Assembly (NCBI GenBank): GCA_051871555.1
Contig: JBJECZ010000091.1
Location: 1-30,958 of the forward strand
Source: SFTJ01 sp051871555
GTDB taxonomy: Bacteria; Bacteroidota; Bacteroidia; Bacteroidales; Muribaculaceae
DNA: 30,958 bases
Direction of reading: 5' to 3'
Shown here one piece after another: positions 23,746 through 30,958 of the stretch; positions within the stretch are counted from its first letter, which is position 1, and each line of letters begins with the position of its first letter. The translations under genes and the position numbers were made by a program. The notes under the pieces are model-generated. The model saw only the letters and a list, made by a program, of their open reading frames with translations. It did not search any database and was not told where the DNA came from.

Positions 23746-26700
23746 TTAATTAATGCCGTATTTGCTAATCACCTCGTGGCAGAGGTTGGTGAGCAGGTTG
23801 TGGCGTATGATGCCAATCACCGGATAGAAGAAAGGCACATCCTCCACGGTGTCGGCGTCGCCATATCGGCCAGAGAGGTAGCTATTGATGCCTGCGGTGA
23901 GGTAGTTCGCCACGTCGTCGTTAACCACCTTGGCAAAAATCTCTTGCACCTTTTTGTCGATGCCGAACTCGTCGCAAATATCTGGCGAGAGCAAAGATAC
24001 AAAGAAATGGTTAAACATCACCACTTTGTCGACAATTGTTGCACGAATTTCTGCATTATTCAGTTCGCCGAAGGTCAATTCGTCGGTTGAGAGCATCGAA
24101 TAGCAGTATTTCAGCTTGCTGATGTTGCGCGGAGCATACAGCTCGCTGTTCGCCTGTCCGTCGAGGCGCTTGTTTTCGAGTCGGACGCCGCCGCGGCAGG
24201 TGATTTGCTTGGGCTGGTCTTTTTCCACCTTCACGGCAAATCGCTCGGTGTAGGTGGTGTTCCACACGCGCTCGATGATGGTTTGGGTGAGTTCCTCAAT
24301 CTGGCTGATTGAGCCTATGATGTTTAGAATCTTCGAACCGGTGCCGCTGAAGTACACTTGCTTTGGCATGATTTGGTTGCGCGACTTCATCATGTTGGCA
24401 ATGTAGTAGATTATGGCAGCGTAGAAATACATGAACACCAGTCGGCGGTGCTCGTCGTTGCGCAGCAGCGAGTTGTAAGAGAAGAGTTTGCGGTCGATTT
24501 CGCGGCGCGTGTGCAGTTCTTCCACGTTCTCAATCGAGAAGAGGAAGGCGTTGATGTCCTCGCTGCGTTTGCCTTTCATCAGGTCGAGGAGAATGCTGTT
24601 GAGGTAAGCGAGGTCGGAGTTTTTTTCGATGAGTTTGGTGAAGTAGCTGGTGTAGTGAGCCAGCAGAGGGTTGTTGTCGGCGTCGTTGCTGGCAAAACCG
24701 TCGCCAAACACGGCGTCGCCGGCAAAACGGAACGACGAGATGATGGTAGGCTCGGTGCGCATACCGTCGGGAGTGGGCTGATACACCACCACATCGCTTG
24801 TGCCGCCGCCGATGTCGATTGACACGTAGCTGCTGCCAGCCACTTGCGCGCCGGTGTAGTAGAACGCCGGGGCAATCGATTCGGGATAGACACGCAGGTT
24901 GCATTCGTCGCCGCCGATGTAGGTGTTGTAGAGCATTGTCCACACGTCGTTGAGGCGACGGCGGTCGGCGCCGCCCATAGCCACGGGGTAGAAATACACC
25001 ACCTCGGTGGCGGCGAGGTCGGCACGTTCAAGCAGAGCCTTGGCTTTGATGAGCATCATTATTTCGCGCAGGAATTCTTGCGAGAGGGTGGTGTCGCCGT
25101 TCCATTTCAGCCCGGTGTGCACGCTGTAGCCTTGGAAGTATTTGCGTTCGTACATGAACGGGATGTTCACGTTGCGGAACAGGGCGTTGCCTGTAGAGTT
25201 TTGGTTGGTTGAGAGCGCCGAGCGCAGCGGAAATCCGTAGGTCTGTCCGATGGTTCGCGGCAGGAATTCCACGTTTTGCAGCGTTTCAGCCGAGTCGAGG
25301 ATGCCGGGCTTTAGCAAAGTAGCCACCAAAGTCTGTTCGTTGCTTTGTGTGAAGTCGAGCGGCTGCGATTCGCGACCGCGTTCGGCATATTCAACGTGCG
25401 AGTTGGTGGTGCCGAAGTCGACGGCAAAAATCAGTTGTTTCGACGAAGGGGCGTAGGGTTGCCACAGCGGCACAGTCACAGCGGTGAACGTGCCTAATTC
25501 GCAGTTCAGGGTCACTTCGATGAAGTCGAACGAGCCGTCGACGTCGTAGTATGTTGTTTGGCAGAAAGCGTCGTCGGTGCGAGTGCCTTCAATCACCGAG
25601 ATGCCTGATTGGTTCATGCCGTCGGCGAGGAAGCGCAAGTGGCATTTGCCGTCGCGCATCTGGGTGAATTGCTGAATTGTGTAGTTGTCGCGATGGTTGG
25701 TGCGCACAAATGGGAATACGGCAGCCGACATCACGCGGTGTGCCACAATTCGTCCGGTGCCGCGGCGTTCGTCGAATTGCCACGAGGCGTCGGAAATGGG
25801 CAGGTAGGTTCGCGACAGTTCGATGAATTTCTTCTTCACCGGTATGCGCAGGCTCACCTTCACGCTGCCGTCGGTGTTTTCCTCGATGTCGAGCATGTTG
25901 TGTCCGAGGATTCGCTTGGTGAGGTCGAGGGCATTGAAATATTTGAAGAATGTGGGCGTCAGAGGCAGCAGATAGCCTTTTTTTGTCAGTCCGCCGGTGT
26001 TCACGATGTTGCCGTCGAAGAAGTGGCACAAATCAATCTCGCCGCTCAGCTGCACGATTGAGTCGGTGAGGAGGTCGGAGGTGGTGATGAACGGATAGCG
26101 CACGGCGGTGTCGGGCAGCATGCGTTCGTCGATTGGGGTGTTTCCAGCCCACACTTCGGTGGCGCTGTCCCAAATTTTGTCGACATAGCGATATTGGTCG
26201 ATTTGACCGTTGAAGTTGCCGCGAAGCACAAGCGGCAGCTTGTCGCCTTCGGGCTGCTGACGCGAAGGCATAATCACAAAGTCGCTGTCAGCCACATTGG
26301 CAAGTATGTTGATGGCTCGTTTTCGATAGAACTGCGCGCCAATCACGCTCACGGTGTGGTCGCCGGTGAATGCGTTGAACGAGCATTCGAGCCGCTGCTT
26401 CACCGACAACGCGTTTTCGCGCATGAGCGCCGAGGGGTTGGGCAATGCGGCAATGATGCGCTGATAGAGTTCGGGGCGGCTTTGGCGAATGTTGTCGAGG
26501 CATACAAGCATATAGGCATATACGCTGCCCATGCGCTCGCGCAGCACCGGAAATGCGTTGAACAGCAGGAAGAGGTAGTACACAAAGTCGGCGTCGCGTT
26601 GCCACAGGTGGCGTATTGTTGAGAAGAGCGACACGCCTTGCTCCACCTTGATGCTCTCGATGTTGCTGAGCCCCGGTGCGCTCATGGTGAGCGATGCCGG

Positions 26701-27177
26701 CGAAGTGCCGCCAATGGCAACATTGTCGCACAGCAAGATGTACCAATCGGTGAAGATGTCGAAGTTATACACCGTGTCGCTGTCGAGAAACAATTGCAGC
26801 GTCTCGCCGTACAGGCGATGTTCGGGGCTGCTTTTCAGCACCTCAAGTTGCTCGGTGCGGTTCCAGCGCACAATGCGCAGATAGTCCTTGTGGGTTTCGT
26901 AGCTGAAAAACAGCTGCGCCACGTCGAGGGCGTCGCTCACCAGGCGCTCGTTCATCAGCGATGAGCGCAGACGCGTAGATGCTAGCGAGTCGAAGGCGTT
27001 TTTCACTAGGTCGAGTTGAGCAAACGGGCTTGGTATGGCAGTGCGCGGACACTCCGAGAGCCCGCCGTTGGGGTCGCGTATGGCGCGAATGTCGTCGTCG
27101 GTGTAAGGCTCAACAGGCACCCAGTCTTCAACGCTTGTTTTTGTGGTCTTGTTGCTGTATGATAATATGTTGCTCAT
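23746..27177 (-). CDS. Large protein with C-terminal actin/Hsp70-type ATPase domain
   Basis: The protein has 1143 residues. Residues 1-575 form a large region I cannot assign. The C-terminal half carries the three ATP-binding motifs of the actin/Hsp70/sugar-kinase (ASKHA) fold: phosphate-1 AVDFGTTNSH (585-594), phosphate-2 IDIGGGTSDVVVY (787-799) and an adenosine motif FSGTGSK (943-949). No signal peptide or TM helix is evident, so it is cytoplasmic. The combination of a big N-terminal domain with an ASKHA module is outside classic DnaK, MreB or ParM architecture. A distant relation to the SrfB-type proteins is possible but not shown. It lies between the tubulin-like and coiled-coil genes, 30 bases after the former. 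The stop codon is inside a 14-bp palindrome (23743-23756). Confidence 0.85.
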   Translation of the reverse strand: MSNILSYSNKTTKTSVEDWVPVEPYTDDDIRAIRDPNGGLSECPRTAIPSPFAQLDLVKNAFDSLASTRLRSSLMNERLVSDALDVAQLFFSYETHKDYLRIVRWNRTEQLEVLKSSPEHRLYGETLQLFLDSDTVYNFDIFTDWYILLCDNVAIGGTSPASLTMSAPGLSNIESIKVEQGVSLFSTIRHLWQRDADFVYYLFLLFNAFPVLRERMGSVYAYMLVCLDNIRQSRPELYQRIIAALPNPSALMRENALSVKQRLECSFNAFTGDHTVSVIGAQFYRKRAINILANVADSDFVIMPSRQQPEGDKLPLVLRGNFNGQIDQYRYVDKIWDSATEVWAGNTPIDERMLPDTAVRYPFITTSDLLTDSIVQLSGEIDLCHFFDGNIVNTGGLTKKGYLLPLTPTFFKYFNALDLTKRILGHNMLDIEENTDGSVKVSLRIPVKKKFIELSRTYLPISDASWQFDERRGTGRIVAHRVMSAAVFPFVRTNHRDNYTIQQFTQMRDGKCHLRFLADGMNQSGISVIEGTRTDDAFCQTTYYDVDGSFDFIEVTLNCELGTFTAVTVPLWQPYAPSSKQLIFAVDFGTTNSHVEYAERGRESQPLDFTQSNEQTLVATLLKPGILDSAETLQNVEFLPRTIGQTYGFPLRSALSTNQNSTGNALFRNVNIPFMYERKYFQGYSVHTGLKWNGDTTLSQEFLREIMMLIKAKALLERADLAATEVVYFYPVAMGGADRRRLNDVWTMLYNTYIGGDECNLRVYPESIAPAFYYTGAQVAGSSYVSIDIGGGTSDVVVYQPTPDGMRTEPTIISSFRFAGDAVFGDGFASNDADNNPLLAHYTSYFTKLIEKNSDLAYLNSILLDLMKGKRSEDINAFLFSIENVEELHTRREIDRKLFSYNSLLRNDEHRRLVFMYFYAAIIYYIANMMKSRNQIMPKQVYFSGTGSKILNIIGSISQIEELTQTIIERVWNTTYTERFAVKVEKDQPKQITCRGGVRLENKRLDGQANSELYAPRNISKLKYCYSMLSTDELTFGELNNAEIRATIVDKVVMFNHFFVSLLSPDICDEFGIDKKVQEIFAKVVNDDVANYLTAGINSYLSGRYGDADTVEDVPFFYPVIGIIRHNLLTNLCHEVISKYGIN

Positions 27178-27207
27178 GATTAAAAAAAGTCTTTTTTGAA
27201 ATGTGCG

Positions 27208-28731
27208 TTAGTTGATGTTCTCGTATTTCTCGTCGACGAGCGTGTCGGCAGCCTTGTTGAAGAGGTCGAGCAGCTTCAGCGGTTCGCCGTCTTTCACATA
27301 GGAGTTGCTGTCGCGGCTGAGCTTGTTCATTTGAGCCACAAACGAATCGCAGGAGATTGAGGCTCTGCCCAGCGGCCAAGAGCGTTTTTTTGTTTGCACG
27401 CCGGCAATGGCGGTGTTCATGTTCAGGTCGCCGATGTTGAAGATGTGCACGCTGCGCATGTTGTCAGCCATCTCGCCAAGCCAATCGGCGTAGGCGCGCA
27501 AGAATTGCTCGTCGAGCACGCGATAGAACTCGGTGGCGAAGAAGTCGCTTGTGATTTTTGGCGAGTCCTCGCAGAAACCGCGGCCGATGGCGGCTTTCAG
27601 CCCCGAGCGCAGGAAGAGGAACAGCAGGTGGAACTTAACCAGCGGCTTGTACACCATGCGGCGTGTTTCGGTGCCGAAGGCGCTGAAGTCGAGGTCGGAA
27701 ACGTCTTTGTCGAGGCCGTATTCGTAAGCCAAGGTGGGCATCGGATAGCCGTTGGGGTCGCACAGGCGGTCGTTGGCAATGCCGGCAAAGCGCAGCGGCG
27801 ACAATGCACCCACAAATTCCACCAGATGGGCGCGGTTGCGCTGTCCGTTTTCGCCGGGGTCGTAGATGTAGGGCTTCGATGTCACCTGGTCGCCCACATA
27901 GAACAGGGCGTTGATGGCATATCGGCTATCGTTGGTGAGAGTCTTGTTGTAGTAGTGCAGTGCCGATTGCGTTTTCACCACAAAGTCGGCTTTGTTGATG
28001 CGCGAATCTTCGTTATGCTCGATGTTGAAGTAGGGCAGCACGGTAAGGGCGCCGATTGGTGCACGGCGCAGCACGTCTTTGTTGCTGATGTCGAGGTTCT
28101 CGGCATGGCGAATGTTTTTCACCAGAATGGGGAAACCGGCAGCGCCCGTTCCGCCGAAAATCGAGCTGACAAAGAAGATGCGGTCGCCGGCGTTGAACAC
28201 GTTGGCAAAAGCCTTGAATTCGTCGCTGTCCTTGATTTGGTTGAGAGCCACTGAACCGATGTTGGGCGAGCCTACGAAGCCTATGCGCATGCGGTTTTCG
28301 AGCTGATAGTCGGCAAAGAGCAGCGAGGTGAGCGCCTGGTTTGGCTCGTTCATGGTGTTGTAGTTGATGTATTCGCGAAACTTGCTTTGCTCCACGGCAG
28401 CCAGGTTGCACACCGGGCTTCGGTTCACCTGAATCGACGAGTCGGTGAGGATGTCGCTCAGCAAGGTTATTTTGTTGGCAAAGAAGCCGTTGGCATCCAC
28501 GGCGTCACCGTAGAGGCGCTTGCGCAGTGTGCGATAGTCGCTCAGCAGCTTTTCGGTGCGCTTGAGGTCCTCGTTGGCTTTGTGAGGGTCGATGATGATT
28601 GGCACAATCTCGAAGCCGCTCAGAGGGCGGCCGTTTTCGTCGAGGGGCTTCACGCCGGCAGCCGACAGCATCACGAGCGACTTGAGCACGCGCGAGCCGG
28701 TGCCTCCTATTGCAAAGATATATAGTCTCAT
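27208..28731 (-). CDS. Tubulin/FtsZ-superfamily GTPase-like protein
   Basis: The 507-residue cytoplasmic protein begins MRLYIFAIGGTGSRVLKSL: the first strand and GGTGS loop (residues 9-13) match the tubulin/FtsZ T1 region. The glycine-rich signature corresponding to GGGTGTG is SSIFGGTGAAGFP (189-201). It is followed by a strand IGALTVLPYF (226-235), like the VTKPF strand of FtsZ. It fits best the Tubulin_2 (tubulin-like) group of bacterial proteins rather than FtsZ, since length and C-terminus differ and no FtsZ-type C-terminal peptide is seen. It may bind and hydrolyse GTP and may polymerise; I could not identify the T7 catalytic loop with confidence. It precedes the actin-like gene by 30 bases. 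Confidence 0.85.
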   Translation of the reverse strand: MRLYIFAIGGTGSRVLKSLVMLSAAGVKPLDENGRPLSGFEIVPIIIDPHKANEDLKRTEKLLSDYRTLRKRLYGDAVDANGFFANKITLLSDILTDSSIQVNRSPVCNLAAVEQSKFREYINYNTMNEPNQALTSLLFADYQLENRMRIGFVGSPNIGSVALNQIKDSDEFKAFANVFNAGDRIFFVSSIFGGTGAAGFPILVKNIRHAENLDISNKDVLRRAPIGALTVLPYFNIEHNEDSRINKADFVVKTQSALHYYNKTLTNDSRYAINALFYVGDQVTSKPYIYDPGENGQRNRAHLVEFVGALSPLRFAGIANDRLCDPNGYPMPTLAYEYGLDKDVSDLDFSAFGTETRRMVYKPLVKFHLLFLFLRSGLKAAIGRGFCEDSPKITSDFFATEFYRVLDEQFLRAYADWLGEMADNMRSVHIFNIGDLNMNTAIAGVQTKKRSWPLGRASISCDSFVAQMNKLSRDSNSYVKDGEPLKLLDLFNKAADTLVDEKYENIN

Positions 28732-28778
28732 ATTGGTGAATTTGCTAATGGGTTAGGTGAATTCATTAAGTTGACTCA

Positions 28779-29231
28779 TTAGAATGGCGAGTGGCGGCAG
28801 TTGCTGCTCCACCAGCGAACGGAGAATGTTGCCACAACAAACATGATGAGCGTGAACAGCAGGTGGCACACCACCATTTGCAGCGGTTCGCTCAGGTATA
28901 CGAGTCCGTAATCGCTAAACACCGATTCGTTGCACACGATGCATGCTGCCGGTGCTGCCACCATGCTCACAATGAGCATGATGAGCCAATGTGGCCAGCG
29001 GTCGAACTTAACGGAATTGATGACGTAGTAGTAGATGATGTTCATTGCCCAGGTGATGCCCACAATGAACATGGCAAACATCGAGTACAGCCCGTGGTTG
29101 TACAGCTCGTTGGAGTATCCGCCGTCGAAGTATTTCACAGCCTCGTAGATTTCGGTAGGCATAAGCAGGAACACAATGGCAATTACTATGCCCACAGCTA
29201 AGAAAATCAGGCTTCTAACATTTTTGTTCAT
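28779..29231 (-). CDS. Four-helix membrane protein of unknown function
   Basis: The 150-residue protein has four hydrophobic helices, at about 7-24 (SLIFLAVGIVIAIVFLLM), 45-70, 80-102 and 115-138, joined by short loops. It carries several cysteines (CIVCNES, CHLLF, NCRHS), not in a known motif. It is the second gene of the NTPase operon, 66 bases after the vWA lipoprotein and 47 bases before the tubulin-like gene. A membrane scaffold or small channel for the complex is possible. I recognise no family. Confidence 0.75.
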   Translation of the reverse strand: MNKNVRSLIFLAVGIVIAIVFLLMPTEIYEAVKYFDGGYSNELYNHGLYSMFAMFIVGITWAMNIIYYYVINSVKFDRWPHWLIMLIVSMVAAPAACIVCNESVFSDYGLVYLSEPLQMVVCHLLFTLIMFVVATFSVRWWSSNCRHSPF

Positions 29232-29297
29232 ATACGATAGTTTTTGCTTGTTGTTTTTTTGGGGGTATTATTTGTTGTTAATACATTTTTTCGAGGG

Positions 29298-30791
29298 TTA
29301 TTTTTCCACATCGATGGTGATGGTGGTGTAGTTGGCGCCGTCGCGGCTATAAGCCGAATAGATGCCGCGCATAAATGGCTCGAGGGCAAACGTTGTTTCG
29401 TCGAACCGCGGCAGGCTTGCGCTGCTGTCGTCGCGGCTGCTGCTCTCTACAATCCATTCGGGGAACTGGTTGCAGATGTTCACCACCACCTGGTCGCGGC
29501 TCGATTGCGGCGCTCCGGTGAGCGTGATGATGTGCGTTTTGCCTTCGAGATAGCTCTTCATGTTGCCGTTGCGTTGCTCGTTGGCAATGGGCGATATTTC
29601 AATTTTGTAACCGCCAGCCGAGGTGACAGTGTAGTTGGCGGCGTCGCACAGGAAACGGTCGGTTTTGTTCAATCGGCTGAGGTCGACGGCAAGGCTGAAT
29701 CGCAGCAAGCCGGTGGCGCGGTCTTCCTCGCAGCGTTCAAGGCGCAGGTTGCCGTCGCGAGCCACGCGGAATCGGCCTTTGCTGCCATCCCAGTTGGGCA
29801 GCAGCGTTGCTTCCACGCCGGTTTGCGGCTGGTTGAAGCGATAGGAGTGCTCGGCTTGGCTGATGCCTGCAAATCGGGCAAAAGCGTTGTCGGTGGTGAT
29901 GCGGTCAATCACGCGACGGTCGGCAATGAGCATCACATAGAATGGACGAGCGCCGTCGTAGCGCCACGATGCGCCGTTATAGGGATAGTAGATACCGTGG
30001 TAGCTGCCACGCACTTTGCTCAGCACTACGGCTTTGTCGGGGAATTGCTTGAACACGTCGGTGGCAAGGCTGTTCACCTCGTTGAAAATCTTTTCTACGC
30101 TAACATTGTGAGTGTCGCGTGGCGAGTAAATCATGTCGCTGAGCAGCACAGCCACGTCGTTGCTGCCTTGTCGGCTGAGCAACGTGCGCAAAATCTCGCC
30201 GAAGTCGGTGTAGCGGGCGTCGCCCATGTTGGCTGTGGGGGCATAGATGTTTTTGTCCTTGAGGAAGTCGGCAATGGGTGCGTTGTAGTCGTAGATGCCG
30301 TCGTTCACGATGGCAATGTTCACGTTGCTGTTGGCAGCGGCACCGTCGGGTGTGGGGAAGAAGTTGATGAGGTCGTTTGCCACTTTCTTCAGTTCGCCAC
30401 CGCCTTGTGGAGTGTCGTAGGCAGTCATCGAGCCGCTTCGCTCGAGGTAGATGGTTAGGTGCAGCGGCTGCTTGCCGTAGGCAGTCACGTTCCAGGTGCG
30501 TGCCGGGCGCAGGCGGCTGCCTATGGCGTTGATGTATTCGTTGAGGGCGGTGGCATCAACATTGCCTTCGGCGTCGATGTAGTCGGCGTATTCGCGGCTA
30601 TCGGAGCTGATGAGTTGGCAAATCTGTTGGAAACGGGTTTCGGTGGTGTCGCCATCGAGCAGTGCCTGTTTGACTTGTTTTTCCAAACTACCTCCCCCGC
30701 AGCTGGTGAGTGATGCAAGAATGATTGCAGCAAATGCCGTGACGCATTGGTTGATGATGCTTGATACTTTCTTTTTCATTGTTGATGACAT
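29298..30791 (-). CDS. von Willebrand factor A-like lipoprotein, first gene of NTPase operon
   Basis: The product is 497 residues. A lipoprotein signal ends LASLTSC with Cys31. A vWA-type domain begins near residue 108 (LHLTIYLERSGSM): the metal-ion-dependent adhesion site D-x-S-x-S reads E-R-S-G-S (117-121), Thr195 of YTDFGE may be the third ligand, and Asp219 of LLSDMIYSP the fourth. Residues about 250-490 form a beta-rich part of unknown type. Metal-binding vWA domains mediate protein-protein contacts. The ATG at 30791 is used; MKKK four codons in is an alternative start. The lipid anchor places it in the periplasm or on the surface, so it would reach the cytoplasmic NTPases through the membrane proteins encoded downstream. 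Confidence 0.82.
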   Translation of the reverse strand: MSSTMKKKVSSIINQCVTAFAAIILASLTSCGGGSLEKQVKQALLDGDTTETRFQQICQLISSDSREYADYIDAEGNVDATALNEYINAIGSRLRPARTWNVTAYGKQPLHLTIYLERSGSMTAYDTPQGGGELKKVANDLINFFPTPDGAAANSNVNIAIVNDGIYDYNAPIADFLKDKNIYAPTANMGDARYTDFGEILRTLLSRQGSNDVAVLLSDMIYSPRDTHNVSVEKIFNEVNSLATDVFKQFPDKAVVLSKVRGSYHGIYYPYNGASWRYDGARPFYVMLIADRRVIDRITTDNAFARFAGISQAEHSYRFNQPQTGVEATLLPNWDGSKGRFRVARDGNLRLERCEEDRATGLLRFSLAVDLSRLNKTDRFLCDAANYTVTSAGGYKIEISPIANEQRNGNMKSYLEGKTHIITLTGAPQSSRDQVVVNICNQFPEWIVESSSRDDSSASLPRFDETTFALEPFMRGIYSAYSRDGANYTTITIDVEK

Positions 30792-30831
30792 TGTTTTTCG
30801 TTGCTTGGCAAAATCCAGCCGTTTTAATATG

Positions 30832-30839
30832 CAAATATA
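30832..30839 (-). promoter_or_regulatory. -7 promoter box of the NTPase operon
   Basis: The minus strand reads TATATTTG followed by C, matching TAnnTTTG. The leader to the first ATG is about 35 bases. No good -33 box is seen, so strength is uncertain. Confidence 0.5.
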
Positions 30840-30958
30840 ACTAATCTGCCCCTAATTAATTGCCGTTCAGGCTGAAAAATTTGCCGTTAAATCAGTTCAT
30901 ACAAAATAATTCAAATGGTGTGCAAAACACCCAATATAGCCCTATGACGAGGTATGCC

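Larger units (their letters stand above)
22014..30839 (-). other. Six-gene operon encoding tubulin-like and actin-like NTPases with envelope partners
   Basis: Six genes run in one direction from 30791 to 22014 with gaps of 66, 47, 30, 58 and 30 bases. No terminator-like hairpin with a T-run lies between them, and the only clear promoter box is ahead of the first gene. Products in order: vWA-like lipoprotein, four-TM protein, tubulin-like GTPase, large actin/Hsp70-fold ATPase, signal-peptide/TM/coiled-coil protein and double zinc-ribbon tail-anchored protein. The joint arrangement implies one machine linking cytoplasmic NTPases to the envelope. Base composition is uniform and like the core genes, so there is no sign of recent transfer. 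Confidence 0.75.

Noticed and set aside
23743..23756. GCATTAATTAATGC palindrome as an operator
   Set aside because: It overlaps the stop codon of the large ATPase gene inside the operon; a 14-bp AT-rich palindrome is weak evidence alone.
27208..28731. Calling the GTPase FtsZ
   Set aside because: Length, divergent signature, missing C-terminal peptide and absence of ftsA/ftsQ or mur genes nearby argue against a cell-division FtsZ.

Overview
The window is about 31 kb of a Bacteroidales chromosome. A gut Muribaculaceae-type organism is my best guess, from codon and base style plus gene content; I could not run a database search. The supporting signals are -7 promoter boxes of the Bacteroidetes form TAnnTTTG, a PorZ-like type IX secretion protein, a serine-type sulfatase, SufE-like and POT proteins typical of Bacteroides, and a lipoprotein TPR-TM-HTH sensor.

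Left part (1-15.4 kb), mostly minus-strand housekeeping and transport: a TPR/HTH lipoprotein sensor (342-1994), leuS (2418-5249), a secreted sulfatase (5443-7020), a SufE-like protein with a POT-family transporter, a Na/Pi-cotransporter-family protein, an EamA/DMT exporter and an acyltransferase. Between the sulfatase and two small plus-strand envelope genes (7495-8602) lies a free-standing, structured small RNA with its own promoter and terminator (about 7249-7450), a candidate 6S RNA. A repeat-rich non-coding island follows at about 8.7-9.1 kb.

Middle part (15.4-22 kb), plus strand then minus: a small membrane-anchored protein that may be translated from a leaderless mRNA, the PorZ-like two-propeller protein, a second acyltransferase, tRNA-Pro(CGG) with a symmetrical terminator, a third and strikingly AT-rich acyltransferase, and a mannose-1-phosphate guanylyltransferase. 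Three acyltransferase-3 proteins, GDP-mannose synthesis and PorZ (which in Porphyromonas binds anionic LPS) suggest a cell-surface glycan theme; this is inference.

Right part (22.0-30.8 kb), all minus strand: a six-gene run with gaps of only 30-66 bases. In transcription order it encodes a von Willebrand A-like lipoprotein, a four-TM protein, a tubulin/FtsZ-like GTPase, a 1143-residue protein with a C-terminal actin/Hsp70-type ATPase domain, a signal-peptide/TM/coiled-coil protein, and a double zinc-ribbon tail-anchored protein. A tubulin-like and an actin-like NTPase in one operon with envelope-spanning partners look like an uncharacterised cytoskeletal or envelope-linked NTPase machine. This is the best candidate in the window for an undescribed system.
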